From Clytia hemisphaerica (lineage: Eukaryota > Cnidaria > Hydrozoa > Leptothecata > Clytiidae), in NCBI GenBank assembly GCA_902728285.1, contig CACVBU010000274.1, positions 202,501 through 266,500 of the forward strand: a DNA stretch of 64,000 bases. The letters are read 5' to 3'. The position numbers and the translations under genes are program-made. Positions 45,101 to 57,295 of the stretch are shown piece by piece (the first letter of the stretch is position 1; each line of letters begins with the position of its first letter). Under the pieces are notes generated by a model, which was not told the origin of the DNA, searched no databases, and saw nothing but the letters and a program-made list of their open reading frames with translations.

Positions 45101-48100
45101 TAAATCATCTTGGAAATATTGAATATCTAATGATTAAACACAGAGTTTTAATCGAACTATTCTATTTTAAATCCAGTTTAGATAATGAGATTTGGAGTTT
45201 TTACTTTTTTTTTAAAGCTGTCCACTTCTTCGCGAGACACACTATATAACATCTATCTTAACAGCATTTTTATAGTGACTGAACATTTTTACGACTCTTC
45301 ATGTTTTCAAAAGCCTTTAAGAGCGGTCTACACCCGTACTTATTTTACCTAAGTTAATATCTCCTATCCCAGGGTCTAAACCGGCCTACAACATACAGTT
45401 GGCGCTCTCTAATTCGAAATTCTACTATTCGATAGGCTCTCTTATTCGATGAAATTTAAAGTTCCCGTCAACAAGAAGCTCTCATAAACGACGCTCCTTT
45501 ATTCGATAAGCTCCCTTATTATTCGATGAAAATTCAATTCCCCTTGAAGATCGAATTGAGAGTGTTAACATTAAACTTACCAAGACATTTGCTAACGCTG
45601 GTGCGATACTGATTTGTACAATAAAGATATCTTTCAAGTATATTAACATAAACATCAACAGAGGTAGAAGGATTGAACCAAGAAAATACATTGTCAGTTG
45701 ATCAAGATCGGAATGGTGTTTTTTGTTTTCTTTCATGACTTTAGCACGCCAAGTTGCAATTAAAAGGACACTCATTATTAATAATATCTAAAACAGAAAC
45801 ATTGAAAGCAAAATCGTTAAAAAGATTCCCAGCTGGCACACAACGTTGATTCAACGTTTATCTAACGTTCACAACGTTCATATAACGTTAAATGAACGTT
45901 GAAATAACGTTGTGTACCAGCTTGTAATAAGATAAGCGTTTTTTAGAAAGGGGGAAAGGGGCTTTTCTTTAGAAAAAATATAATAACACCCCTGTGTCAC
46001 AGACCCACCCGTTGGGATGGACTTTCAGCCTCACTGGGAAATTGACTTTCATTTCATCCCCACTCGAAAATCAGTGTCTAAAAGTTGCACTCCAAAACTA
46101 TTCCCATTTTGGATTTTTTAACCTTGGAACAATTGAATTTCCAATTTTTATTTTTTTTGGGATTTGAATAGGGATTTATATCCCAACTGAAGAAAATAGT
46201 TCCACCGGGGGTGTGAGACAGGGGTGTGTATAATAGCAATTGGGTCAAAGAGACAGAGTTGTGCCCAGGAAGAGAATTAAGCCTCTCTTTCATCTTAATC
46301 TCAGCTTGACTAGTTACACAATTCTAGTTATAAAAAATTAGTAAGAGAGTTGCATGAAAAGTGTTTGATATAGGCCATTCAATGTCTTACAAATTCTTAA
46401 AATATCCACTTTGAATAATATGTAAGTCATGATTTTTTGAAATTTAAAAATGCTGCAAATTCACAGTTTTTTCTTACAAAATTGAAATAAATTTCAATCG
46501 AAATAAAACTTACAAAATTGATGAGCATGATTAATCCAGAGACAGTTCGAATAGATCCAATGCTGTGCTGTTTTGTTGGACGTCCTAGATCTTCTTCCTA
46601 AAAAAAAGAGACATATAAAAAAACTAGAGCAGCTTTATCTAGTGATTTATATTTGATATCCAAGGGTAGTATCTAAGGATCAAATAAGTAAATGTACTAA
46701 AGTCGTTACATTGAATCCCTTTTTGACGAGAGTTGATAGCTATTTTTTCAGTGAGATTTTTTTTTGCTCACAGCAAATAAAATCTATTTTCAAGAAGGGC
46801 ATGGTAGGCCCGTAAAGCTTTAAAAATATGGTGTGGTAGGTTAAAGTCGTCCCTGGTATTAGAAAAAAGCAGCAGTAGTAATTAAGTGTCCCCCGTTTTT
46901 GTGGGGAAAACTCGCATTTAAATCAACAATCTTGTTAAATAGTTTCAGAAGAATTGAGTTGAAAGCTTCGAACGTTACTCATGTCTCCCGAATAGACGGG
47001 GGGGCCGAATAAGCAGAGGCGTAGGAAAATTTTCTAAATTTTAATAAGGGGGGGGGGGTAATTTAAAGACAGAATTTTTTTTAACTGATATCAATTCAAC
47101 AACAAAAAAGAAACTTTAAGAAATGAACACTTAAAATAAGAACCAAAATTAACAAAAATTCTAACAATTTCAAGGTCCATCTACACTGTAATAAAATATT
47201 GAATTATTTGAATTTAATTACCGGGAGGGGGTCTAAATAAGAGCGGGGGGAATGGATCATTTTTCTCTTAACAATTAGCGGGGGGGGGCGTCTACTCGGG
47301 AGACAAGAGTACTACCAATGTAGTAATAGTTCATGAAAATTATAGTTTCTTTTCCGAAACCTATTCTTTTCTACTCTATTTGTAGCTACAGAAAATTAAG
47401 CAGCATATATCAGTACCACGCATTTTCATTTAGGAATCCTTAATTTTAGGTGCGAAATTTTGAAAAACAGGATACTATTCTATTGTGAAATAATACCACA
47501 AAAATCCTACTGTTTTCAATACTAATTGAAGAATTGTGAAAATTGTTGAGAAAATTGGGAATGTCTAAAACATTAATTCTATTTTTGCCAAATTTCAATT
47601 CGTTTTTTTGTACAAACATCAGTCACAACATCTCGCAATCTGTTTTCATCTTTAACAACCATATCTATGAAAACTTGACTTTTTTATATTCAAAGTATGG
47701 TGTTCTCTCCTCAAACTTAAAATGCAATCGATTGTGTCTGATTTATGGTCCCTAAAATTTCAATCTCATCTAAAGACCAAAATACGTGTTTCTTTTTATA
47801 AGAACATCAAAAAATTTTTGAAGCCTTGGAATGTTCTTAACTTTTTGAGTTTTAAGCCTAAAAATGTTCTTATGTTCTGATTTTGACCATTTTGTGAATA
47901 TTGTTGACCATTTTCCTAATAAATAGGATGATTTTGAATCCACAAAGCCTTTAACTTGTTCTTAACATTTTGGACAACGAAGCCTTATGTTCTTACATAG
48001 TTTGTTCTTATAAAAAACGTGTAATCCCCAGAACAAATAGGTCATTTTATCGATTATGAGCTAGAAATCTAGGCATACGTGAAAAAACCATCTTACACTT

Positions 48101-50543
48101 CGTTATAGTTCTCCCTAAAAGTAGGTATTAAATTGTTGGTATATTATTAGAGCGGCATAAAAATAAAAGAGAATACCTTATCGGGGAAAACTTCGTCGGG
48201 GAAAATTTTCGTCGGGGACAATTTTCGTCGGGGAAAAATATTCGTCACTTGCTGGTAGTTGGTAAACGCATTAAGGCCGGAAAAAATTTTCGTCGGAGAA
48301 AGGTATTCGTTATTTGGCTAAAATTTCGTCACTATTCTCCTACGAAGTTTTCCCCGATAAGGTAACAAACTTGGAAAATTATTGTAACTATTTGTATTTA
48401 TTGTAATTATTATAACTAACTACTCTGACGAAATAAAGATAATAATGTAATGACTTTCATTCAAAATCTATCATTTTAAATACACGTTTTTTTTATAAGA
48501 ACAAACTATATAAGAACATAAGGTTTCGATGGTAAAAATGTTAAATAAACAATATCTTAATATCACAAGAGCAGAATTTTGAGTTGCGTTTAGGCGAAAC
48601 CAATTTAATTTGTTGTTCTACGGGCAGATCGTTAGAAAAATATGGGTCGGTCGGTCGGTAAAATAAGAATAAATTTTTCATTTATCAGGGCTGGTAAGTT
48701 ACCGAAAATATTTTCCAAAAAATATCTGGATCAAAAATTCACTTTTTTTACCTACGATGAAGATAAAAATAAATTTTTTGTGTATGGAATGCTTGATTTT
48801 TAAATTTTTCATTTCATTTCTTGAATTGATTTTTAGCTTTATTCAAATTTAAGTCTTACAAATAACTGGTGTGTAAAATATATTGCAGTGGAAATTAAAT
48901 TTTATTATTTTTTTTAATTTAGCAAAAATAGGTCGGTCGGCCGTAGAACAACAAATAAATTGGTCTCGCCTTAAAGGCAATAATATTATCAGAGATTAGA
49001 CTATGTTGACATATGAAATTGTAAGAAGAGGGATCCTTTAACAAACATTCTCTGTTAGTCCACTGAACCACTTTTTACACAATGTTAGGACCAAAAGAAC
49101 CGAAATAATGAGGCTATAACAATGATTTTTCATGAATACAGTTAGGCCGAAAATTTTTTTAAATCCTCAAATGTGAAACCATGAAATTTGACCTCCTGAG
49201 TTATCTCTTGAATTGCCCAAAAATATTTCGCACCCCCCCCTTTTCCATTGAAAATATTTTGGAACTCCCCCCCCCCTAAACCCTCAAAAAAAATTTCGAG
49301 GCCCCTCCCCCCTGAAATCCTCCACTTCCCCCTAGTAGATACTTTCTGACCACTCCCTTAATTTTTTCCTTTCAGAAAAAATATTGTATTTTCCAAAGTA
49401 CCACAGGAGAAAAATTGTTAAATCTTTTGTATTTTGCACGCATTTTCTAATCCACTAAATACATGGTCGAGGGCATGTATGAGAAAAGAAAAGAGCGAGG
49501 ATAACCGGATCAGGAAATACAAAAGATTTTTTGGTTTTCTCGGTTTTTACAATATTTCAAGCTGCTTCAAACCTACACCAAAGAAACAAAGGCAATTATT
49601 ACTTTCGCTTGAACATTTCACATTACATCAACAAGAAGTAGTAAAAATGCTTTTCTTTTCTCGACTTTCATCATTTTTCAACAATTGTTATGATCTAAAC
49701 CCGGGTACTAGGGAAAAATGGGTTACGGGGTGCGCCGCTGGTCAGGGTATCTTTTTTAACCTCCATGAGTCCCAGGTAGGGTCGCAAAAACACCAAAATA
49801 GAAAAATCAGTCCCTCGTAGGGTGCCTTTTTTGGAAAATTTGGGGAATAAGTAGAAAATTTGAGAAATTTTTGGAATTTCAGTCCCATTCAGGATCACTT
49901 TTTTCGCATATTTTGGCAATACTTTTGAAAAAACGAGTCCCACGTAGGGTCCATTTTTCGAACCTCAGCGAAGCACCCCCGCCGGTCGGCAAGGGTAGTA
50001 CCCCCCCCCCCCGGGATTGATACTTTCAGTGTGAATACACTCTTATTCTTTCAGTATGAGTACACCCTTATTACCTTCATGTTTATATCAACCTTTTTAA
50101 TTTTTTTTTGTACAAACTTTCAATAGGAGAATAATATTAAAACCATCCAATGGGGAAGGCTTTCGAAGGTTATATAACGTAGCCCGGGGTCCACTTAAAG
50201 CTTTTTTTATAGACTGGATGGTGTGATTACTTCACTAGACTCAGCGTCATAAAGGATTAGCAAAAAGCAAAGCAGAGCCAAAAGTAGACTCTAGTCTACA
50301 TAAAACGATGAAGATACACCTCCCCTCTTAGAGTGTTTGTGGAAAACAGAGGACTCAGGCGGTCTTATATCGAAGTAAGTCTCATCTTGAAAAGCAATAA
50401 AACGTACCGTGGTAGGAGTGTTCCGGTATTGTGCTTTCAATGCCATGTTTGGTTGTTTTGAGCTATTTCTTTTAGTTGGTAGTGGTGGAGGCTTTTTCAA
50501 GGGTGGAGGTGGTGGTGGTGGTGGTCTATGAAGGGCGTTTGAT
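42177..50543 (-). CDS. Candidate proline-rich three-helix membrane protein (partial, four exons)
   Basis: Four minus-strand exons fit together: 50543-50408, 46597-46514, 45787-45581 and 42260-42177, with phase 0 at all three junctions and a TGA stop at 42179-42177. The first (incoming phase 2, so at least one exon is missing upstream) encodes a polyproline stretch (HRPPPPPPPPLKKPPPLP) and a basic segment. The second starts EEDLGRPTK and leads into helix 1, completed by the third (GLIMLINFILLIMSVLLIA). The third also holds a Lys/His loop and helix 2 (YFLGSILLPLLMFMLIY). The fourth completes helix 3 (GSGIITAIGIFAQSV) and ends ERKAKTFI. No family is recognised. The first exon also reads through to its own stop near 50291 and could be a separate 3' exon. 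The internal pair is the firmest part. Confidence 0.45.
42357..42622. mobile_element. AAGAACA-type MITE
   Basis: ACACGCTTTTTTTTATAAGA left end and CTTATAAAAAAAGCGTGT right end, internal TAAGAATA steps. It lies in the last intron of the candidate membrane-protein gene. Confidence 0.65.
42623..44440. other. Intron or intergenic with dispersed repeats
   Basis: A repeat at 43030-43130 (GAAATTCCAGGCTTAGCT) matches 41430-41500. The base repeat of the 36.9 kb nest recurs at 43436-43560. Otherwise nothing is recognised. Confidence 0.4.
44445..44666 (-). mobile_element. tRNA-derived SINE (family 1), 5'-truncated
   Basis: The reverse strand shows GGTTCACAAGGTTGTGGG, GGTTCAACCCCCAG and the TGCCTCTCTGCTTGAT body. 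The A-box half of the head is missing. Confidence 0.7.
44667..45580. other. No recognisable gene; intronic in the 42-50 kb model
   Basis: An ATTCGATA-rich tract at 45410-45560 resembles 17800-17900 and 22060-22200. Confidence 0.35.
45828..45923. mobile_element. AACGTT palindromic MITE
   Basis: CCCAGCTGGCACACAACGTT to AACGTTGTGTACCAGCTT, about 40 bp upstream of the exon starting at 45787. Confidence 0.75.
45989..46228. mobile_element. ACACCCCTGTGTCACAGAC element
   Basis: Left ACACCCCTGTGTCACAGACC, right GTGAGACAGGGGTGTGT, with CCCACT/AGTGGG-type steps inside. Relatives are at 26322, 50838 and 55931. Confidence 0.6.
46977..47311. mobile_element. TIR element with poly-G interior
   Basis: ACTCATGTCTCCCGAATAGACG-type left end mirrored by CGTCTACTCGGGAGACAAGAGT, with GGGGGG runs and ATTAGCG/CGAATAAGC inside. 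Related to 54946-55192. Confidence 0.6.
47312..47786. other. No recognisable gene
   Basis: A 70-codon open frame at 47543 has no supporting feature. Confidence 0.35.
47787..48023. mobile_element. AAGAACA MITE
   Basis: ACGTGTTTCTTTTTATAAGA left end and TGTTCTTATAAAAAACGTG right end, AAGCCTAAAAATGTTCTTA inside. One of the cleaner copies. Confidence 0.75.
48176..48363. mobile_element. Inverted-repeat element with TTCGTCGGGG units
   Basis: ACCTTATCGGGGAAAACTTCGT left end mirrored at the right; several TTTTCGTCGGGG steps between. Confidence 0.7.
48480..48550. mobile_element. AAGAACA MITE, left end only
   Basis: TACACGTTTTTTTTATAAGA, then AAGAACATAAGGTTTCGATG; no right end is seen. Confidence 0.5.
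48589..48975. mobile_element. TIR element with GGTCGGTCGG
   Basis: About 35-bp inverted ends (AGGCGAAACCAATTTAATTT, TTGTTCTACGG and mirror). GGTCGGTCGG lies inside both ends. Confidence 0.7.
49703..50016. repeat. Poly-G/C palindromic repeat
   Basis: CCCGGGTACTAGGGAAAAAT to AAGGGTAGTACCCCCCCCCC; very close to 31311-31605, with the shared line CGAACCTCAGCG.AGCACCCC. Confidence 0.7.
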
Positions 50544-50837
50544 CTGAATTTAAAAAAAGTGGAAAAAATTAATAAAGGAGGGTCTTTTATGGCTATCCTG
50601 TTAGGATCGACCAATGTTGGTGTGCAGCTAATCTTTATGTGTAAACAACCAAAATTTCACTTCCACTACGCTACGCTGCATAATACGACATGAGATACAG
50701 GGTAAGCTAATCAAGATAATCTAGGTTCACACATTTTCCTAATCGCAAAAGAGCAAACTGCCATAACTTAAACAACAGTCTACAGTGAAAAATTGAGGCC
50801 TGTGAATATCTTTTAAACATCTCATGTATAGCTATGA

Positions 50838-51100
50838 AACACCCCTGTGTCACAGACTCACTGGGACCCCAGCCCCACTAGAAAATTTGGCAAAAATTTC
50901 GTCCCCAATGGGAAAATACCCTGAAATATCAGTCCCCCCTGGGAAATTGACTTTGATTTCATCCCCACTCGAAACTGAATGTCTAAAAATTGCACTCTAA
51001 AACCACAACATCACTGATATTTTTAACCTTTGGACAATAGAATTGCTATCCCCATTGAGAAATTTTTATCCCCAGTGAGGAAAAAAGGGGTTTTATGAAA
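50838..51100. mobile_element. ACACCCCTGT-family element, degraded
   Basis: ACACCCCTGTGTCACAGACT left end with CCCCACTCGAAA and CCCCA.TGAG.AA steps; the right end is eroded. Confidence 0.5.
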
Positions 51101-52127
51101 AGGGATGAATCTAAAGTAAAGAAAACTATTTTTAAAAAATATTTCAGAACAGGTCAGGATCATTATCACATTTCATTTTCAAAATAATGCAAGATCTATC
51201 CCACTTTTTTATCTTAAATAATTTATAACACGGCTTTGTAATATGTCTTCTCTATTTCCAAACTACAATGCTAGACGATGCTATCGTCCGTTTAAAGGGT
51301 CAAAACGCTAGAAAGTATATGCGCAGAGTCAGGGCGCCAGGGTGGTTTACGGTAAAAAGTGGCGGTAGAGTTTTGGAATACCGTAAACACCTCCGCCACT
51401 GTTTACTCCGCCCCTGAACTAAACTCGTTTTCAAATTTATCCCGCATCCTGAATTATTCCCTTTTCCAGTGATAATGTGTAGGCGATAGGATCGTCTACT
51501 GCAATGCTAGCTATGATTCTAACACAATTGATTATGTGATTCTTTAAATATATCCTATATGTTCTATTTATAAGCCTATAATTTATAATTCGGATCTCTA
51601 CCCCAATCTCTACGGATAGGATATCTATTCTTCCCACTATCAGAAAAGTAAACTCTTACTTACAAGTCTTAATGGTAGACAATATGATGCCAAAGCAAAA
51701 GGCCTTTTTGATGCAAATACAATATTGAAACGAGCTATCCCAATAATGCGCCTATACTTTCGCAAATACGTGTATAGATTTGCGAACAGTATAAAGAAAA
51801 GCTAGTTGCTTATTTGATTTGACCCACCCATGTTCGTTAATGCATTAGGTCTAATTAAATAAAGAAGACAATAAAAAGCTTTTTTGTTTAAGAAATATTG
51901 CATCTATTTCGCTCTCTTATAATATTTTAACAGATTATTGTTGATACCGATAATTTGATAATTCCCCAAAGTTATTACACCGTTGATAACAAACATATCC
52001 CCAAACAATCACATGCAGGCCCGGCGGAAGAGGGGAGACTGGGGAGACTTGAGCCTCCCTACTCTTGAGCAAATGAGATTTTTTATCTCAAATTCCTACA
52101 GTTGGGTGGCTGGGGGGGGTGTAAATT
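51101..52127. other. No recognisable gene
   Basis: A small TTTACGG/CCGTAAAC mirrored stretch lies at 51340-51410. A minus-strand splice-like site at 51655 could not be tied to an exon. Confidence 0.35.
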
Positions 52128-52282
52128 ATACGTTTTTTTATAGAAACAAAAAATAAAAGAATATAACATTTCGCTGGCCAAAATGTTAAGAACATATATT
52201 AAGAACATTTTTAGGCTTGCAACTGAAAAAGTTAAGTACATCCGATAAGGCTTCAATAATTTTAAATGTTCTTATAAAAAGA
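52128..52282. mobile_element. AAGAACA MITE, short copy
   Basis: ATACGTTTTTTTATAGAAAC left and TGTTCTTATAAAAAGATT right, TTAAGAACATTTTTAGGCTT inside. Confidence 0.6.
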
Positions 52283-52673
52283 TTTCTAAAGGACCACATT
52301 TTTGGGGATCTGAATTGCTTTGCTTTTCGATCCAGAATATTCGTGGGGATGGAAAAAAATAGCATAATATTTTAGTAAGGATTTTCTTATCTGATTATTT
52401 CCTACTGGGAAACAAAAGTTAGAGCTTAATTTTCCACTGGGACCATATTTGGTCAATTTTTCAAATGGGAACGGGTTCCAGTTGGTCTATGAGAAGGGGC
52501 AAAACATTTGAGACAAAGTGATTTTCCTGCGAAATATAAAACTCCACAAATGATTTTTAAGCGCTTTAAGCTACAGTTGGCAAGTAGAGTTTTGACATAA
52601 GACTTAAGACTTACGACCTTAGGATCTTAGGATTTGAAAGCTCAAGTTTGCCCCAATAAGGCTTGGAATATAG

Positions 52674-53475
52674 CCCCGGGGTGGGGGGGGGGGCACTGAC
52701 CTTGACGGCCGACGGGGACGTGCCGCTGGAGATTGAAAAGTGGACCCTGTCAGATATGTACTGTGTATATGTATATGATACTGTTTGGTAAATTTGGGAT
52801 CCTGTCGGTAAGAAAATAGAAAATATTTTCCATTTTCACTCTGAAAAGTGGCAAAAATGACGAAATGTAAACAAAAGATTGAAAATTTTTCTAATGTCCA
52901 CCCTGAAAATTGTCCAAAATAACCAAAAGACGACCCTATCAGGTACAAATGTTGAATTTGGGACCCTACACGGCGATCTTTGATTGGATTAATCGGATTC
53001 AAATTTCCTTGTTTTAGCTAAATTTTTGGAAATTAACTGAACAAAAAAGCTTTCTTTTTCTTTTATCCTTTAGAGGATAAGTATAAGTACATTCTGTGAA
53101 AATTTCAAGTCTCTAGCACTTCCCTATCTGGAATTATCTTGATTCCGATTTAGAGGGATCTCAACCGGGATGAGGACGGGATAGAGGGATCTCTCGAAAA
53201 CGAAAGTGCCCATTAGCTAGTGAACAGTTTGATGTATCAAAAAACTTTTTTTCCTACTTTTACATTGCTATAAGGAGACTTTATATACCAAATTTCCTCC
53301 TCTAATGAGCACTACTTAAGGAGATACTAGGGATATTAGCCAAAATAATCCCGATTTTACAAAAGTTCCAATAAAAGATCACTGTGCTATCAGATATCTT
53401 CAGAGCCTAAAAAAGGGACCCTGGCCAGCGGCACGTCCCCGTTCCCAATTTCGTCTGAGTGTCTCCCCCGGGAAT
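52674..53475. repeat. Poly-G/C-bounded repeat, long version
   Basis: Left CCCCGGGGTGGGGGGGGGGC with GCACTGACC and CGGGGACGTGCCGCTGG; right CCAGCGGCACGTCCCCG, GTCTCCCCCGGG. The halves mirror around an AT-rich centre. Confidence 0.6.
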
Positions 53476-54626
53476 TCACCGAACCCCTCCAAAAACGTTA
53501 AAATACACTAAATCTCAATATTTGTCGACCATGATTGAAGGCATGAAGGTATGCCTTAATCATATAATAGATCATCCATTCTGCATACAGGCTCTGCTCT
53601 ATAAAGGAATATTGTATTGTATTTACTCCTAGTATTGAGAATTTTAGGGGAAGTGTTATATTGTCATGTCCACTAGATTTAAAAGCTGTCGATTTTTGTA
53701 AATCATATAAATATCCCCAATCGGAATTTAACTTCTTTGTTTTATCTTCACTGATTAACAAGTTCTAACTGGCTGACAGTGTTGACAGGGCTGCACAAAA
53801 AAACATTGCTATTGAACCTTTTAGTTTATAAAGTCAAACCATGATTTCCAAATACACGTTTTTTTAAAAGAAACCTTAACTTGGCTCCGAGCCTGGAGTT
53901 CCTTATTTTTCGAGAGAATTTCAGCTTCAAAGTTTCTTATCCAGTTTCCTTATTTACTAAGCTGCTAAGATTGGATTTGCTAAGTATGTGACTTATGTAT
54001 AAGTATAACAATGGACTAAAATGCAAAAAGAGACGTTTATTGAACGTTGTTTTGTCAACATTTTGTTATCTTTGTGTTTAGGCTTTGTAAAAAATGTGTG
54101 CAAATTCAAGTTTAACCCTTTGTTCTTTTAACTTGTTTCTTATTCTCAGCCTGAGCAGTTCCTTAACAATTCCTAGTTTTTCGGACCATTTTGAGCCTCA
54201 AGTTCCTTATAAACGTGTTCCTTATAAAAAAGTCTCGAATCTCTCCAATTCTTTAACTCAAATGTCTCCTTAACTCAAACAATTTTCTCGTCCCTTCAAT
54301 AAACAATACCCTTTTAACAATACTCTAACAATTTCAAACAAAATTCTGTTCCCCGTGCATGTTCGAGTTATGGAGATTCAACTGCACTTTGTCGGTAATA
54401 CGCACAACTGCCTAATCATCGTCAAAGATATCGGAGCTTAACAAAATATATCTACACAGGAACATCATGTTTGAATTTTTATGTCATCCTAAAAAACTTT
54501 ATTTTAGAATTCTATGGTTTCAATATGTAATCTGATCGATTACGTAAACATAATGACCACAAATAAAACAGAGACATGATTTTGACATTTAAGCTACCGC
54601 TTATAAGTAACATCATCTTTTCCTCA
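53476..54626. other. Non-coding, fragmentary repeats
   Basis: A CTTAACTTGGCTCCGAGCCTGG region with TTCCTTAT steps (53860-54250) looks like a degraded relative of the AAGAACA MITEs. No gene is supported. Confidence 0.35.
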
Positions 54627-54825
54627 TACATTTTTTCGACCGTAGCCTCAAATTGCCACACGGGCATTTTTTTGTCTGTTTTACCACTCTAAAACCATTC
54701 CAGTCTTTTTTTCGCACCTATAGACAGTAGAAAAAGGTGCCAAAAAGGATTGGATCGAGTTTAGGGGGATAATTAAACAATAAAATGGCACGCGCCTGAC
54801 AACGTGACTACCGTCTAAAAGGTGT
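54627..54825. mobile_element. Diverged copy of the 40.6 kb hairpin element
   Basis: TTTTTCGACCGTAGCC, GGGCATTTTTTTGTC and AAAACCATTCCAGTC with degraded mirrored partners. Confidence 0.65.
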
Positions 54826-54945
54826 ATTTCTACCGTCGTTTAGGTTAAGAATCAACTTTAAGAACTTAGATTCCACTGTCACTTTCTAGCAAGACCAGAA
54901 CTTCGGTTCGTTGAAAAATGAACTTCGGAAATATAGCCACTCAAC

Positions 54946-55192
54946 TACTCTCGGGTACTTAATAGCCGCCCCCCCCCCCGCTAATTAATTTTTCGAAAAT
55001 TTTCCACCCAGGACATTCTTATTCCAACCCCCCTGCTTATTAATTTTTGGGAAAATGTTTTTGAAAGTTCCCTTTTTTGTCCTAATTCAGCTGTATTAGC
55101 CTCCTTTTCAAAAATTTTCCACCCAGGACATTTTTTTCCAACCCCCCCCTCGCTTATTCCAACCCCACCGGCTATTAGGTACCCGAGAGTAC
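54946..55192. mobile_element. TIR element with poly-C interior
   Basis: TACTCTCGGGTACTTAATAG left mirrored by CTATTAGGTACCCGAGAGTA, with repeated CCCAGGACATT and CCAACCCCCC inside. Confidence 0.65.
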
Positions 55193-55689
55193 TCGAGCTA
55201 TTTTCTGCATCTCTAGAAAAACCCTAAATAATTTTCAACCGACTATTTTGGAAATAACAGCGGAAACATCCCAAAAAAGTGGAGTGTAATCTTAGTCCGG
55301 AAAGTAGAATCTTATCCGAAATGACGGTAATCCTTCTAACCCGAATAAACAAAGCAAATTAAAAAAATCTTCTGTTTTTGTTTCATAAAATGGTGATGTA
55401 TAGGTTCTTCTGGGGGAAATACTGAAGAATTGCGAGCATTTTTTTATGTTAGAAGAATTTATCAACATCTGGGAATTTTCGGAAATGCTCAATCTCGTAC
55501 CCAAAGCTACTTCTATCATTTTTTTTTATTTTACTAATGGGCGTGAGTGTTATCAGAACCATACGAAAGTGAGCTAAAGGGACCGGGTTCGAGTTTGCGG
55601 AATGCTAGGAATGTGTGACAAAGTTGAAAGGTGGTTAGAGCCTCAATTCTTAATAGCAAGTAAGTTTACTATGCAATCTTATACTCTAA

Positions 55690-55878
55690 GCCAGGGGGGG
55701 GGGGTACTAGGGTTGGCGAATGAGGGGTATATGTGCGGACAGGACCTTAGGGAGACTAATTTAAAACTTTCTGATTTTTCAGACCCTAAGAGAGACTTTG
55801 AAAGGTGAAAAAACCGACCCTTACCGTCCGCACATACCCATCATCCATTTTTGCCTGAGTACCCCCCCCCCGGGACTC
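55690..55878. repeat. Poly-G/C palindromic repeat
   Basis: GCCAGGGGGGGGGGGTACTAG to GAGTACCCCCCCCCCGGGAC, the shortest clear family member. Confidence 0.65.
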
Positions 55879-57017
55879 TAAGTTAAAACTCTCAAATAAG
55901 TATAAAATGAAAATTCATTTATACTGTATTACACCCCTGTCTCAGAGTCAAAAATTCAGCGGAGATGGTTTTGGAGTGCAACTTCTCCCTTGATTTTCAA
56001 ATGGAGATGAGCTAAAAGTGGCCAAGTGGGGCAAAAACTGTAGAGTTTCCCAGTGGGGCAGCGTTCGCAGTGGTTCTGTGGGTCTTATATTTTTAGACTG
56101 TCAAAAACTTCTAACCTACCGTCTTTCAATATCCATGTTGTTGAAAAATAACCTGTCTCAAGGAACGTTTAAAACCTGTATAAATATAATTGAAAACAGT
56201 GTTCGTTCACTCTCTTATCAAAGCAATTTTCTAGAAATGTGCTTTCACTATTCATTTTTTCTAATCACGAGCACTATTCCTGATAAAATGAATGCAGCAA
56301 CATATGAGTTATTTTCCGTTTAATTAAAAATGCATTTGTTAGTCATTAGTGACCTCACTTTAAATGACTTAAGACACGTGATATCTTATCAATGATAAAG
56401 ACATTAACAATAGTCTTATACCCGGAAGACTAAATGGTAGTTTGAAATGCTCAGGTATTTCTAAACTCCGTTAGAGGAGTTTGTTAACCCTAAGTGCCAA
56501 TGTCGAGTATATTGGACATGGGCTATATAGGAAGGCGACGCTCTCCTGTAATGTCCAGTTTGAGTTAGAAATCGTCAGGAATTGGATTGTGCTTATTCAT
56601 GCATGGTCAAGCAAAAATAAATTCGTAAGTGAGACCTTCCAGCAAAATTTTTAGTCAAAAAATCAAAAAATGCAAGAATTTGACAACAATCCACTTTTTT
56701 GAGATTTTGACCATTTTTTGACCACTTTTGGTCAACGAGTGATACAAAAACCTCAAAATTAAGCCCAGTTTTACTTTATTCTGTCCTCTAGCGAATAGAC
56801 TTTTTTGTGATTATTCGAGTACCCGATTATTCGTAAATCCAGACGTCAATCCCGATGTTCTGATTTGAAGATCCTATCGTATATGTCGGTGTTTTTTTTA
56901 AGAATGTGCCAAAGTGACTTTTTAGAGAACTTTAAAATCATTTTTTTCGCAAACTCTTCTACAATGAAGCAAAAATATTTCACATAAATGCTTTTTGGTT
57001 GAGTTTGCAGCTGTCAT
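55879..57017. other. Non-coding stretch
   Basis: An ACACCCCTGTCTCAGAG end at 55931 marks a fragment of the 45989 family. A 101-codon frame at 56018-56323 overlaps it and has no domain. Confidence 0.35.
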
Positions 57018-57295
57018 TGGGCTTTTCCAGAAAAAAATTGTATACCCCCTGTTAAGGAGGTCCATCATTTTGTGGGTGGAAATGCAGGAACCCCCTAGGC
57101 AGTTTCAGGTTTCAACCCCTCTGGAGTTCTGAAATTTAGCAGGATTTAAAAGGCTACCCCCATGGAATTCCAGTTATTTTTGACAGATTTTTGTATCTCT
57201 CTATGGAATTCCGCCACATATCAAACCTTACCCCCCTTAGAACGGAAATGGACCTCCTCAACAGGGGGTATGCGGTTTTTTTCTTGAAAAGTTCA
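57018..57295. mobile_element. TGGGCTTTTCCAG TIR element
   Basis: Third member of the 10247 family: TGGGCTTTTCCAGAAAAAAA to TTTCTTGAAAAGTTCA, inverted relative to the 10247 copy. Confidence 0.75.

Noticed and set aside
49434..49820. 128-codon ORF
   Set aside because: The second half is the poly-G/C repeat at 49703-50016; the first half has no recognisable feature.
51655..51710. Splice-like exon (acceptor after CATCAAAAAG, donor GTAAGTAA) as upstream part of the 42-50 kb gene
   Set aside because: The frame needed to join the 50543 exon contains a TAA stop.
53498..53761. Minus-strand 87-codon ORF with protein-like composition
   Set aside because: It begins at a TTG just after an in-frame TAG, with no convincing acceptor or homology.
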